Shown here in pieces: positions 27,051 through 35,220 of a DNA stretch of 64,000 bases. The position numbers and the translations under genes were made by a program. How positions within the stretch are numbered: position 1 is the first letter of the stretch; every line of letters starts with the position of its first letter. A model generated the notes under the pieces. The model was not told the origin of the DNA and searched no databases. It saw nothing but the letters and a program-made list of their open reading frames with translations. Source of the DNA: Rhizorhapis sp. SPR117 (GTDB lineage: Bacteria; Pseudomonadota; Alphaproteobacteria; Sphingomonadales; Sphingomonadaceae). The stretch lies in contig NZ_JAKKIE010000005.1 in NCBI RefSeq assembly GCF_021742065.1, forward strand, positions 62,001-126,000, read 5' to 3'.

Positions 27051-29378
27051 ATGGACCTTGCGGCTTCTCCAACCGAATCCGGAACGGGCGCACATAAGCG
27101 AATACGCCTCCTTGTCCACGGCGCGGTGCAAGGTGTCGGCTTCCGGCCTTTCGTCTACCAGCGAGCGCGGACGCTGGAGCTTTCCGGCTGGGTCGAGAAC
27201 TCGGCGCAGGGCCTGACAGTGGAAGTGGAAGGCGATTCGGCAAACATGGACACGTTGGTCCGCCTGATCCGCGAGACGCCGCCGCCGAATGCCGCGGTGA
27301 CCGCGATCGAGATTCAGGAGATCGACTGGCGCGGCGACGAAGCTTTTGCGATCCGTGCGAGCACAGTCTCCGGCGCACGCACGGCCGAGGTGCTGCCCGA
27401 CCTCGCGACCTGCGACGATTGCCTGCGCGAGCTCTTCGATCCCGCAGATCGGCGTCACCTGTATCCCTTCACCAACTGCACCCAATGCGGGCCGCGTTAC
27501 AGCATCATCGAGGATATCCCCTATGACCGCGCCCGGACCTCGATGCGGCATTTTCCGATGTGTCCTGCTTGCACTGCGGAATACGGGAACCCCGAGAACC
27601 GCCGATTTCACGCCGAGCCCAATGCCTGTCCTGCCTGCGGGCCGCAACTCGCCCTCTGGACCACAGCCGGGGAGGTTGTCACCTGTCATCACGATGCACT
27701 GCTCGCGGCCGCTTCGGCCGTTCGTCAGGGGCGCATCGTCGCCGTGAAGGGCATTGGTGGGTTTCATCTGATCGTCGATGCTCGCAACGAGACGGCCGTC
27801 CAAAGGCTCCGCCGGCGCAAGCGGCGTGAGGAAAAGCCCTTTGCCGTGATGTTTCCCTCGCTCACGACGCTCCGTGAGGTCTGCGGCCTTTCGCCGGTCG
27901 AGGAGGCACTACTGGTCAGCCCGGCGCGGCCGATCGTGCTGATACGGCGGAAGAGCGGCCCGATCGCATCTGCGGTGGCGCCGGCCAATCCTTGGCTCGG
28001 GGTGCTACTACCCTATGCGCCGCTGCACCATCTGCTGATGCACGAGCTCGGCTTCCCGGTGGTGGCGACCAGCGGCAATGTCGCCAATGAGCCAATTGTT
28101 ACCGACGAGCGCGAAGCGCTGGGCCGACTGGCCGGAATCGCCGACCTGTTTCTGGTCCATGATCGGTCGATCGCGCGGCCGGTCGATGACTCCGTGGCGC
28201 GCATCGTCTGCGGACGCGAACTCATCCTGCGCCGCGCGCGCGGCTATGCACCTGCATCGGTTTCCGTGAAGGGTATGCATGCCGGGATCCTCGCTATGGG
28301 CGGTCACCTGAAGACGACCATCGTCCTGAGCGGCACGGATCGCGTGGTCATGAGCGGGCATATCGGCGATCTCGAGACGGCGGCGGCACGCACGGTCCAC
28401 GCCCGGGCGGTAGCGGACTCGGTTCGGCTGCAGGATGTAGAACCACGCCTCGTAGTGCGCGACCTGCACCCGGATTACGCTTCGGCTCATGCGGCGGAGG
28501 CGGCGGGGCTGCCGGTGATCGCGGTGCAGCACCATGTGGCCCATGTCGCGGCGTGCATGGCAGAGCATGGGCTGGCACCTCCGGTTCTGGGCGTCGCCTG
28601 GGACGGCGCTGGCTACGGTCCCGACGGTACGATCTGGGGAGGCGAGTTTCTCCTGGTGACGGCGGCGGGCTGGCGCCGCGTGGCGCATCTCCGGCCCTTC
28701 CGACTGCCCGGCGGCGCCGCGGCGATGCGCGAGCCGCGCCGCGCGGCCCTCGGGCTACTCTATGAGGCCTTCGGCGAGGACGCCTTTGCCATGACTGCGC
28801 TTGCGCCGGTGGCTGCCTTCACGCCCGCGGAGCGGAGCGTGCTGCGCGCCCAGCTCGAGCGAAGAGTCAATGCTCCGGTGACTTCAAGCGCCGGCCGGCT
28901 GTTCGATGCCCTCGCCGCACTGTGCGGATTGCGACAACGTGCGAGCTATGAGGGCCAGGCGGCGGCCGCGCTGGAGTGGGCCGCAGAGGGACATGCAAGC
29001 AGTCAGTGCTATGAGTTTGCGTTACGCGAGGTGGGGAAAGACGAGGCCTTGATCGTCGACTGGCAGCCGGCACTCGAAGCATCCCTTGCGGATCTGCGTG
29101 CGGGCTCGGAGGCCGGCGCCGTGTCTGCGGCGTTCCACGCCGGCCTTGCGGCGGTGATCGCTGCGGTCGCGCAACGGACCGGAGAGCACTGCGTGGTGCT
29201 CTCGGGCGGCTGCTTCCAGAACGCTCGCCTCACCGAAACCACGGTCACGGCCCTGCGTGCCGTCGGCTGCAAGCCGGCGTGGCACCGCCGCGTCCCGCCT
29301 AACGATGGCGGAATCGCCCTCGGCCAGGCAGCCTGGGCGGCGTGGACAGAACAGCGGAGCGGAATGCCATGTGCCTAG
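27051..29378 (+). CDS. hypF: carbamoyltransferase HypF
   Basis: A 775-residue, full-length HypF that forms the thiocarbamate on HypE from carbamoyl phosphate, the source of the CN ligands. Domains in order are an acylphosphatase-like domain (VHGAVQGVGFRPFVYQ, about 17-105), paired zinc fingers (CDDCLREL, CTQCGPRY, CPACTAEYG, CPACGPQL, about 120-205), a YrdC-like domain (KGIGGFHLIVDA, about 215-400) and a Kae1-like domain with AVQHHVAHVAA, GVAWDGAGYG and VLSGGCFQN. It begins five bases after hypA and overlaps hypC by ten bases. Confidence 0.95.
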   Translation: MDLAASPTESGTGAHKRIRLLVHGAVQGVGFRPFVYQRARTLELSGWVENSAQGLTVEVEGDSANMDTLVRLIRETPPPNAAVTAIEIQEIDWRGDEAFAIRASTVSGARTAEVLPDLATCDDCLRELFDPADRRHLYPFTNCTQCGPRYSIIEDIPYDRARTSMRHFPMCPACTAEYGNPENRRFHAEPNACPACGPQLALWTTAGEVVTCHHDALLAAASAVRQGRIVAVKGIGGFHLIVDARNETAVQRLRRRKRREEKPFAVMFPSLTTLREVCGLSPVEEALLVSPARPIVLIRRKSGPIASAVAPANPWLGVLLPYAPLHHLLMHELGFPVVATSGNVANEPIVTDEREALGRLAGIADLFLVHDRSIARPVDDSVARIVCGRELILRRARGYAPASVSVKGMHAGILAMGGHLKTTIVLSGTDRVVMSGHIGDLETAAARTVHARAVADSVRLQDVEPRLVVRDLHPDYASAHAAEAAGLPVIAVQHHVAHVAACMAEHGLAPPVLGVAWDGAGYGPDGTIWGGEFLLVTAAGWRRVAHLRPFRLPGGAAAMREPRRAALGLLYEAFGEDAFAMTALAPVAAFTPAERSVLRAQLERRVNAPVTSSAGRLFDALAALCGLRQRASYEGQAAAALEWAAEGHASSQCYEFALREVGKDEALIVDWQPALEASLADLRAGSEAGAVSAAFHAGLAAVIAAVAQRTGEHCVVLSGGCFQNARLTETTVTALRAVGCKPAWHRRVPPNDGGIALGQAAWAAWTEQRSGMPCA

Positions 29379-29626
29379 CGGTTCCGGGACTGATCGTGAG
29401 TGTATCCGGCGACGACTCCATCATCCGGGTCGGCCGGGTGGATTTCGGCGGCGTCGTCAAGGAGATCAATCTCGCCTATACGCCGGAGGCGCAACGCGGC
29501 GACTACGTCCTGGTTCATGTCGGCTTTGCGCTTGCCGTCATCGACGAGGTGGAGGCGCAACGCACGCTCGCCTATTTGCGCGAGATCGCCGCGCTCGATG
29601 TCGCGCATGCGGACGCCGCGCCATGA
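29369..29626 (+). CDS. hypC: hydrogenase assembly chaperone HypC
   Basis: An 85-residue HypC/HupF protein. The essential N-terminal cysteine is in MCLAVPGLI, and GDYVLVHVGFALAVIDEVEA is the family core. With HypD it holds the Fe(CN)2CO unit and delivers it to the large-subunit precursor. Its start overlaps the hypF stop and its stop overlaps hypD by ATGA. Confidence 0.93.
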   Translation: MCLAVPGLIVSVSGDDSIIRVGRVDFGGVVKEINLAYTPEAQRGDYVLVHVGFALAVIDEVEAQRTLAYLREIAALDVAHADAAP

Positions 29627-30762
29627 AGCACGCCGAAGAATACCGTGACGGCCGCCTCGCCCGCGCTCTCGCCGCCCGGATCGCCCGCGCGGCCGCCCCC
29701 GCCGCCCGTTACCATTTCATGGAATTCTGCGGCGGCCATACCCATGCGATCGCGCGCTACGGCATCGAGGATCTGCTGCCTGACAACGTGCGGTTGATCC
29801 ACGGTCCCGGTTGTCCTGTCTGCGTGCTGCCGATCGGACGCATCGATGCCGCGATCCGGCTCGCCGAACGCGCGGAGGTGACACTCTGCAGCTATGGCGA
29901 CCTGATGCGCGTGCCGGGCTCGCGCGGGACGTCGCTGCTCCGCGCCAAAGCGGCGGGTGCCGACATCCGCATGGTCTATTCCACGCTCGATGCCTTGCGC
30001 ATCGCCGAGGCCGAGCCCGATCGCGAAGTCGTCTTCTTCGCCATCGGCTTCGAAACCACGACGCCGCCAACGGCGCTCGCCATCCGCCTTGCTGCGGATA
30101 GGAAGCTCAAGAACTTTACCGTGTTCTGCAATCACGTGCTGACCCCGTCGGCGATCCAGAACATTCTGGATAGCCCGGACCTCAGGGAACTCGGCTGCGT
30201 GCGCCTCGACGGCTTCATCGGCCCGGCCCATGTCAGCACTGTCATCGGCACCGAACCCTACGCCTTCTTCGCCAAGGAGTTTGAAAAGGCGGTCGTGATC
30301 GCCGGCTTCGAACCGCTCGACGTCATGCAGTCGATCCTGATGCTCATCAATCAGGTCAACGAGGGCCGGCACGAGGTCGAGAACCAGTATGGGCGGGCGG
30401 TACGGCGTCAAGGCAACGAGCGGGCCAAGGCCGATGTCGCCGAGATTTTCGAACTGCGCAAGAGCTTCGAATGGCGCGGCCTTGGCATGGTGCCTTACAG
30501 CGGCCTGCGGCTCAAGAGCAGCTATGCCGCCTTCGACGCCGAACGCCGCTTCGGCATCGAGTCCGTATCAACATCCGACAATGCCGCCTGCGAATGCGGC
30601 GCCATCCTGCGCGGCGCCAAGAGGCCGACCGATTGCAAGCTGTTCGGCACGGTCTGCACGCCGGAGACACCGATGGGCTCCTGCATGGTTTCGGCCGAGG
30701 GCGCCTGCGCCGCCCACTGGACCTATGGGCGCTTTCGCGACCGCGCCCGGGAGGTGTCATGA
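29623..30762 (+). CDS. hypD: hydrogenase cofactor scaffold HypD
   Basis: A 379-residue Fe-S protein on which the Fe(CN)2CO group is built. Seen are MEFCGGHTHAIARYG, HGPGCPVCVLPIG, the FAIGFETTTPPTA block and the C-terminal [4Fe-4S] region ACECGAILRG, DCKLFGTVCTPETPMGSC and EGACAAHW. It overlaps both neighbours by ATGA. Confidence 0.95.
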   Translation: MKHAEEYRDGRLARALAARIARAAAPAARYHFMEFCGGHTHAIARYGIEDLLPDNVRLIHGPGCPVCVLPIGRIDAAIRLAERAEVTLCSYGDLMRVPGSRGTSLLRAKAAGADIRMVYSTLDALRIAEAEPDREVVFFAIGFETTTPPTALAIRLAADRKLKNFTVFCNHVLTPSAIQNILDSPDLRELGCVRLDGFIGPAHVSTVIGTEPYAFFAKEFEKAVVIAGFEPLDVMQSILMLINQVNEGRHEVENQYGRAVRRQGNERAKADVAEIFELRKSFEWRGLGMVPYSGLRLKSSYAAFDAERRFGIESVSTSDNAACECGAILRGAKRPTDCKLFGTVCTPETPMGSCMVSAEGACAAHWTYGRFRDRAREVS

Positions 30763-31805
30763 TCCCCAAGACCTATCGTCGCAAGCTCGACATCAGGAAC
30801 GGCCGTGTCGAACTCTCGCATGGCGCAGGCGGGCGCGCCATGACGCACCTGATTGCCGACATCTTTTACGAGGCCCTGGACAATCCGTGGCTCCGGCGCG
30901 GCAATGACCAAGCCGCCTTCGACATTGCCGGCGGCCGCATGGTATTGACGACCGACGCCTACGTGGTCTCGCCGCTGTTCTTCCCGGGCGGCGATATCGG
31001 CTCGCTCGCTGTCCATGGCACGATCAATGACGTGGCCATGGCTGGCGCCGAGCCGCTGTATCTTTCCGCCAGCTTCATCCTCGAGGAAGGGCTTGCGCTC
31101 GCCGACCTGAAGCGCATCGCCGACAGCATGGGACGGGCTGCGCGCGAGGCCGGCGTGCCGGTCGTCACCGGCGACACCAAGGTGGTCGAGCGCGGCAAGG
31201 CCGATGGCGTGTTCATTTCGACGACCGGCATCGGCGTCGTGCCCGTCGGGCTCGACCTCTCAGCCGACAAGGCGCGGCCGGGCGACCGGGTGATCCTTTC
31301 GGGCACGATCGGCGACCACGGTGTGGCCGTCATGTCGCGGCGGCAGAATCTGTCCTTCGAGACCGAGATCATAACAGACACGGCCGCCCTGCATGGCCTC
31401 GTCGCCGCGATGGTCGAGGTCGGCGGCCGGAGCTTGCGGGTCATGCGCGATCCAACCCGGGGCGGGCTCGCGGCGACGCTAAACGAGCTCGCGCAGCAAT
31501 CCGGGATCGGCTTTCGTGTGTCCGAAGAGGCGATCCCGGTAAAGCGAGAGGTTGCCGCCGCCTGCGAGCTCTTGGGGCTCGATCCGCTTTACGTCGCCAA
31601 CGAGGGTAAGCTCGTCGCCGTCGTCGCGCCGGACGCGGCCGAGGCCGTGCTTGCGGCGATGCGCGCGCACCCGCTCGGGCGCGAGGCCGCGATCATTGGC
31701 GAGGTGGCGGCCGACGAGCATCGTTTCGTACAGATGACGACGGCCTTCGGCGGTGGGCGTGTCGTCGATTGGCTGTCGGGCGAGCAGCTCCCGCGGATCT
31801 GCTGA
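30759..31805 (+). CDS. hypE: hydrogenase maturation protein HypE
   Basis: A 348-residue ATP-dependent dehydratase of the AIR-synthase (PurM) fold that turns the carbamoyl group on its own C-terminal cysteine into thiocyanate. The protein ends exactly in PRIC, the required terminal cysteine. LSHGAGGRAM, VVTGDTKVVERGK and MRDPTRGGLAATLNE are standard blocks. The ATG overlaps the hypD stop. Confidence 0.95.
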   Translation: MIPKTYRRKLDIRNGRVELSHGAGGRAMTHLIADIFYEALDNPWLRRGNDQAAFDIAGGRMVLTTDAYVVSPLFFPGGDIGSLAVHGTINDVAMAGAEPLYLSASFILEEGLALADLKRIADSMGRAAREAGVPVVTGDTKVVERGKADGVFISTTGIGVVPVGLDLSADKARPGDRVILSGTIGDHGVAVMSRRQNLSFETEIITDTAALHGLVAAMVEVGGRSLRVMRDPTRGGLAATLNELAQQSGIGFRVSEEAIPVKREVAAACELLGLDPLYVANEGKLVAVVAPDAAEAVLAAMRAHPLGREAAIIGEVAADEHRFVQMTTAFGGGRVVDWLSGEQLPRIC

Positions 31806-31806
31806 G

Positions 31807-33519
31807 GTGCTCGTGCGCATCCTGCTCCTCGTGCACAGCTTCAACAGCCTGTCGCAGCGCCTGCATGTCGAGCTGACCGAGCGCGGCTACGAGGTCTCGG
31901 TCGAGTTCGATGTCAACGACGCGGTGACGCGCGAGGCGGTCGCTCTCTTCGATCCCGACCTCGTGCTTGCACCTTTCCTGAAGCGCGCGATCCCAGAGGA
32001 CATTTGGAAGAATCGGCGCTGCCTCATCGTTCATCCAGGCATCGTGGGCGACCGCGGCCCATCGGCGCTCGACTGGGCCGTGCTCGAAGGCCAAACCGAA
32101 TGGGGTGTCACCGTGCTCGAGGCGGAAGCCGAAATGGATGCCGGCCCGATCTGGGCCTCGGCAAGCTTTCCAATGCGGGCGGCGACGAAATCGAGCCTCT
32201 ATCGCCGCGAAGTGGCAGATGCCGCCGTGACCGCCGTGTTCGAAGCGTTGGAACGGATCGAGTCTGGCGCGGTCGCGCCGCGTCGGCCCGAGCGCGACGA
32301 TCCGGCTGTGCGCGGCCTGGCGCGCCCGCCCTGCCGCCAGAGCGACCGCGTTATCGACTGGGCGACCGATCCGACAGACGTAGTGCTGCGCAAGATCCGC
32401 AGCGCCGACGGCACGCCCGGCATCCGCGATCGACTCTTCGACCGAGCGGTGCGGCTCTATGACGCGCATCCGGCCGAGGGCCTTGCCGGCGGCCCGGGCG
32501 CGGTCATCGCCCGCTGCGACGGCGCGATCGCGCGTGCCACAAGCGACGGCGCTGTGTGGGTCGGGCACGTGCGCGAGGAGCTTGACAAGGCGCTCAAGCT
32601 GCCCGCGACGCATGTCTTCGCGGCAGAGAGCGCGGCACTACCGGAAGTGCCCGGCTATGCGCCGATCCGCTACGAAGAGGACGGCCCGGTCGGCCTTCTC
32701 CACTTCGACTTCTACAACGGCGCGATGAGTACGGCGCAATGCGAGGCGTTGCGCGGAGCCTATGCCCAAGCGCTCGCGCGACCGACCCGCGTGCTGGTTC
32801 TCACGGGCGGTCCCGATTGCTGGTCGAACGGCATCCATCTCGGCCTGATCGAGGCGGCCGACAGCCCGGCCGATGAATCCTGGCGCAACATCAACGCCAT
32901 CGACGACCTGGCTCGCGACATCATCACCACAACGGATCGGCTGGTCGTTTCCGCGCTCCGCGGTAACGCCGGCGCCGGCGGCGTGTTTCTGGCGCTCGCG
33001 GCAGACGAGCTGTGGGCCCGCGAGGGTGTGGTGTTCAATCCACACTACAAGGATATGGGCAATCTCTACGGCTCGGAATACTGGACCTACCTGCTACCGC
33101 GCCGCGCCGGGGCGGAGAACGCCCAGCGCGTGACACAGGCGCGGCTGCCGATGGGCGTTACCGAAGCGCACCGCCTCGGTCTTGTCGACCGCCTCCTGCC
33201 CTCCTCTTCTGCGCACGATCCGACAGCGACTGCCCGGCTCGCCCAAACGCTTGCCATGGACTCGGATTTCGAGGCGCGTCTTGCGGAGAAACGGAGGTGC
33301 CGCAGCGCGGACGAGGCCGATAAGCCGCTCGCAGCTTATCGCGCCGAGGAACTCGCCTGCATGCGCCTCAATTTCTACGGTTTCGATCCGAGCTATCATG
33401 TGGCGCGCTACAATTTCATCCACAAGATTCCGAAGTCGCGCACACCGCTGACACTCGCCCGGCACCGGTCGCAAGGTCACCACCGTCTCGCGCGTGCAAT
33501 GCTGCACGCCGGCACGTAG
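31807..33519 (+). CDS. hypX: HypX/HoxX, CO-ligand synthesis from formyl-tetrahydrofolate
   Basis: About 570 residues in two modules. The N-terminal part is a formyltransferase-like fold (LLLVHSFNSLSQRLHVEL, then LIVHPGIVGDRGPSALDWA). The C-terminal part is an enoyl-CoA-hydratase-like fold (VLVLTGGPDCWSNGIHLGL, ALRGNAGAGGVFLALAAD, NPHYKDMGNLYGSEYW). The family moves a formyl group to CoA and releases CO for the active-site iron, and is found in organisms that assemble [NiFe]-hydrogenases in air. The likely start is the GTG at 31807, one base after the hypE stop; a GTG at 31813 is possible. It suggests this hydrogenase is matured under micro-oxic or oxic conditions as well. Confidence 0.88.
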   Translation: MLVRILLLVHSFNSLSQRLHVELTERGYEVSVEFDVNDAVTREAVALFDPDLVLAPFLKRAIPEDIWKNRRCLIVHPGIVGDRGPSALDWAVLEGQTEWGVTVLEAEAEMDAGPIWASASFPMRAATKSSLYRREVADAAVTAVFEALERIESGAVAPRRPERDDPAVRGLARPPCRQSDRVIDWATDPTDVVLRKIRSADGTPGIRDRLFDRAVRLYDAHPAEGLAGGPGAVIARCDGAIARATSDGAVWVGHVREELDKALKLPATHVFAAESAALPEVPGYAPIRYEEDGPVGLLHFDFYNGAMSTAQCEALRGAYAQALARPTRVLVLTGGPDCWSNGIHLGLIEAADSPADESWRNINAIDDLARDIITTTDRLVVSALRGNAGAGGVFLALAADELWAREGVVFNPHYKDMGNLYGSEYWTYLLPRRAGAENAQRVTQARLPMGVTEAHRLGLVDRLLPSSSAHDPTATARLAQTLAMDSDFEARLAEKRRCRSADEADKPLAAYRAEELACMRLNFYGFDPSYHVARYNFIHKIPKSRTPLTLARHRSQGHHRLARAMLHAGT

Positions 33520-33655
33520 CGTGATCCAGGAAGCCACCACGCCCGAAGCCCGCAGTGATAACGTAATCTCCGATAGTATCGGCCAGCTGCGTTTCGGAAC
33601 TGGTTTGAAGGTAATCACAGCTCCGCGATTGCTGCTGCCTTGACCGGCCCCGATT

Positions 33656-34084
33656 CTATGCCTTCGCGATGAGCAAGCTGCACGGAAGGTGCCTGAGTAA
33701 TTCGCCGCCAACCGAGCCATCAAACCAACGCTCGATGATGCCTTTCTCTGAATGGCCGAGAACGACAAGATCAGCGTTTATTCCATGGGCATAGGTAATG
33801 ATCTCAAGTGCCGGATCGCCTTGCCGGATGCAGGTGATGACATTCACACCCTGCCTGCCGGATTCCAGAGCAGCCACGTTGAGGGCTTGTTCGAGCTCTT
33901 CGCGTTCCATCCCCCAGATGTCAATTTCTCCGTACGCCTCAGCAAGCCCGCTGCTGCCCGTTGTCGCGACAATTCCCAACAGATGCAGTTTCGATTTACA
34001 GAGACGGGCAAGGCCGGCCCCTTGGTTTAAGGCGGCCTGGCTGAACTTGAGCCCATCATAAGCCACCAGAATATTCTCGTACAT
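33656..34084 (-). CDS. universal stress protein UspA family
   Basis: A 142-residue single-domain Usp. It has ILVAYDGLKFSQAALNQGA at the N-terminus and the ATP-binding type signature GHSEKGIIERWFDGSVGGELL near the C-terminus, here cited as GHSEKGIIERWFDG and SVGGELL. AGGAG lies about eight bases before the ATG. It is convergent with the hyp operon. Such genes commonly sit in anaerobic or dormancy regulons with PRC-barrel and PPK2 genes, matching the rest of the island. Confidence 0.85.
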   Translation of the reverse strand: MYENILVAYDGLKFSQAALNQGAGLARLCKSKLHLLGIVATTGSSGLAEAYGEIDIWGMEREELEQALNVAALESGRQGVNVITCIRQGDPALEIITYAHGINADLVVLGHSEKGIIERWFDGSVGGELLRHLPCSLLIAKA

Positions 34085-34429
34085 AGGCGCTCTCCTGCGA
34101 TGAAATGGGCATTATCGTTTGACGCCGAATGCTCGACGCCGAAATCACTGTCGCACAGGGGCAGCTGCCAATTTAGGCCAGCCCGACGCATGCAACCGTG
34201 TCATGATAACGGTTGATGGTCGAAGCCCCCGGCGTCGCGTCTCTGCAACGTCGAACATGAAGCTGTGCAGTGGCCGCGCCATACGTGCGATCGCGTAATC
34301 GAAGTATGCGGCCCTGCGAGCAGTTTATGAAGCGCGTCCCAGCGTAGCCCCCAGTCTACATCCGCCGGTACGTCTGCTTCGCCTCCGTGTGCGATGCACG
34401 TACGCGCCGGTAACCACCAGCGCGTTCTA
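34085..34429. other. junction region without a gene
   Basis: I see no gene, tRNA or clear direct repeat here. Gene content changes from metabolism on the left to conjugation on the right, so a boundary of the mobile element could lie in this stretch. Confidence 0.35.
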
Positions 34430-34966
34430 TCAGACGTCGAAGGCGACGCACTCCGCTTGTTCGCGAAGGTGCCCGACCGCTGCGAGGACGCTGGGAATGG
34501 TCGGTCTGGCGGACGCAGGAATGCGGATCGTGCCATAGCCGGCACGCACGGTCATTGTGTCGCGCATTCGATCACTGGCGGCGCTGTGGCTGTAGTCGTC
34601 GACCTCGACCAAGGCGACGACCCCACCCGTAGTCGGGTCCTGAATTACAAAATCCACGATTTTCTGCGAGAAAGCATTGCAATCCGCATAAACGAACCGG
34701 CCGCCCAGGCGTGGCGGCGCCTTGAGAAGCGCGCCCATCGCGACCTGCGCGTGGATCCGGTACATCGGCAAGACCTGCTCGAGCGCGACCAGCATCGCCA
34801 GCTCGCGTCGCGTCATGAACGGCTTGGCGACAGGCGCGGGCGGCCCCGACAGGCCAAGCTTGCCGCCCAACAATGCAACTATGAGCGCGGCCGAACCTAT
34901 GAAGATGAGGAGCGGCAGCGCCGGATCGAGCAGCGACTGGATGAGGTGGAAGGGGTCCGTGGCCAT
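34430..34966 (-). CDS. DUF2726-like protein with N-terminal membrane helix
   Basis: The 178-residue protein has one hydrophobic helix (LPLLIFIGSAALIVALLGG, about 18-36). A cytosolic domain follows with LEQVLPMYRIHAQVAMGALL, FVYADCNAFSQKIVDFVI and VVALVEVDDYSHSA. This is the DUF2726 pattern, related to very short patch/restriction-like nuclease folds, with the VDFVI and EVDD acidic positions present. Members are often seen on conjugative elements and their role is unknown. It is the last gene of the transfer cluster in this direction. Confidence 0.7.
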   Translation of the reverse strand: MATDPFHLIQSLLDPALPLLIFIGSAALIVALLGGKLGLSGPPAPVAKPFMTRRELAMLVALEQVLPMYRIHAQVAMGALLKAPPRLGGRFVYADCNAFSQKIVDFVIQDPTTGGVVALVEVDDYSHSAASDRMRDTMTVRAGYGTIRIPASARPTIPSVLAAVGHLREQAECVAFDV

Positions 34967-34971
34967 CTCCC

Positions 34972-35172
34972 TCAGCCCCAGCCATCGCGCCGGCCTTCGC
35001 CATTGTCGCGCAGATTACGGCCGTCGAGCGCCGAACGGCGGATACTGAGCTCCACGCCATCACCCTTCCGGGTGATCTGCACGTCGCGCGGATCGAGATT
35101 GTTGCGCCGGGCATAGTCATCCGCGGCCTTCTCGCTGCCGAACTTGCCGGCCTGCTCAAATTCCCATCCCAT
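34972..35172 (-). CDS. small conserved protein next to the relaxase gene
   Basis: A 66-residue soluble protein (MGWEFEQAGKFGSEKAADDY, then DPRDVQITRKGDGVELSIRR). AAGGAG precedes the ATG at 35172 by seven bases. Its position between the relaxase and DUF2726 genes, with five- and 48-base gaps, points to a transfer-linked role; no function is known to me. Confidence 0.65.
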   Translation of the reverse strand: MGWEFEQAGKFGSEKAADDYARRNNLDPRDVQITRKGDGVELSIRRSALDGRNLRDNGEGRRDGWG

Positions 35173-35220
35173 GGTTCGTCTCCTTACACTTGCCGCGGGC
35201 ACCATGCCTGTGGCTTCACA

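Noticed and set aside
33520..34429. tRNA or attachment site at the island/element boundary
   Set aside because: No cloverleaf or duplicated core was found by eye.
34201..34545. Minus frame overlapping the DUF2726 gene end
   Set aside because: It lacks motifs, and the DUF2726 frame explains the region better.
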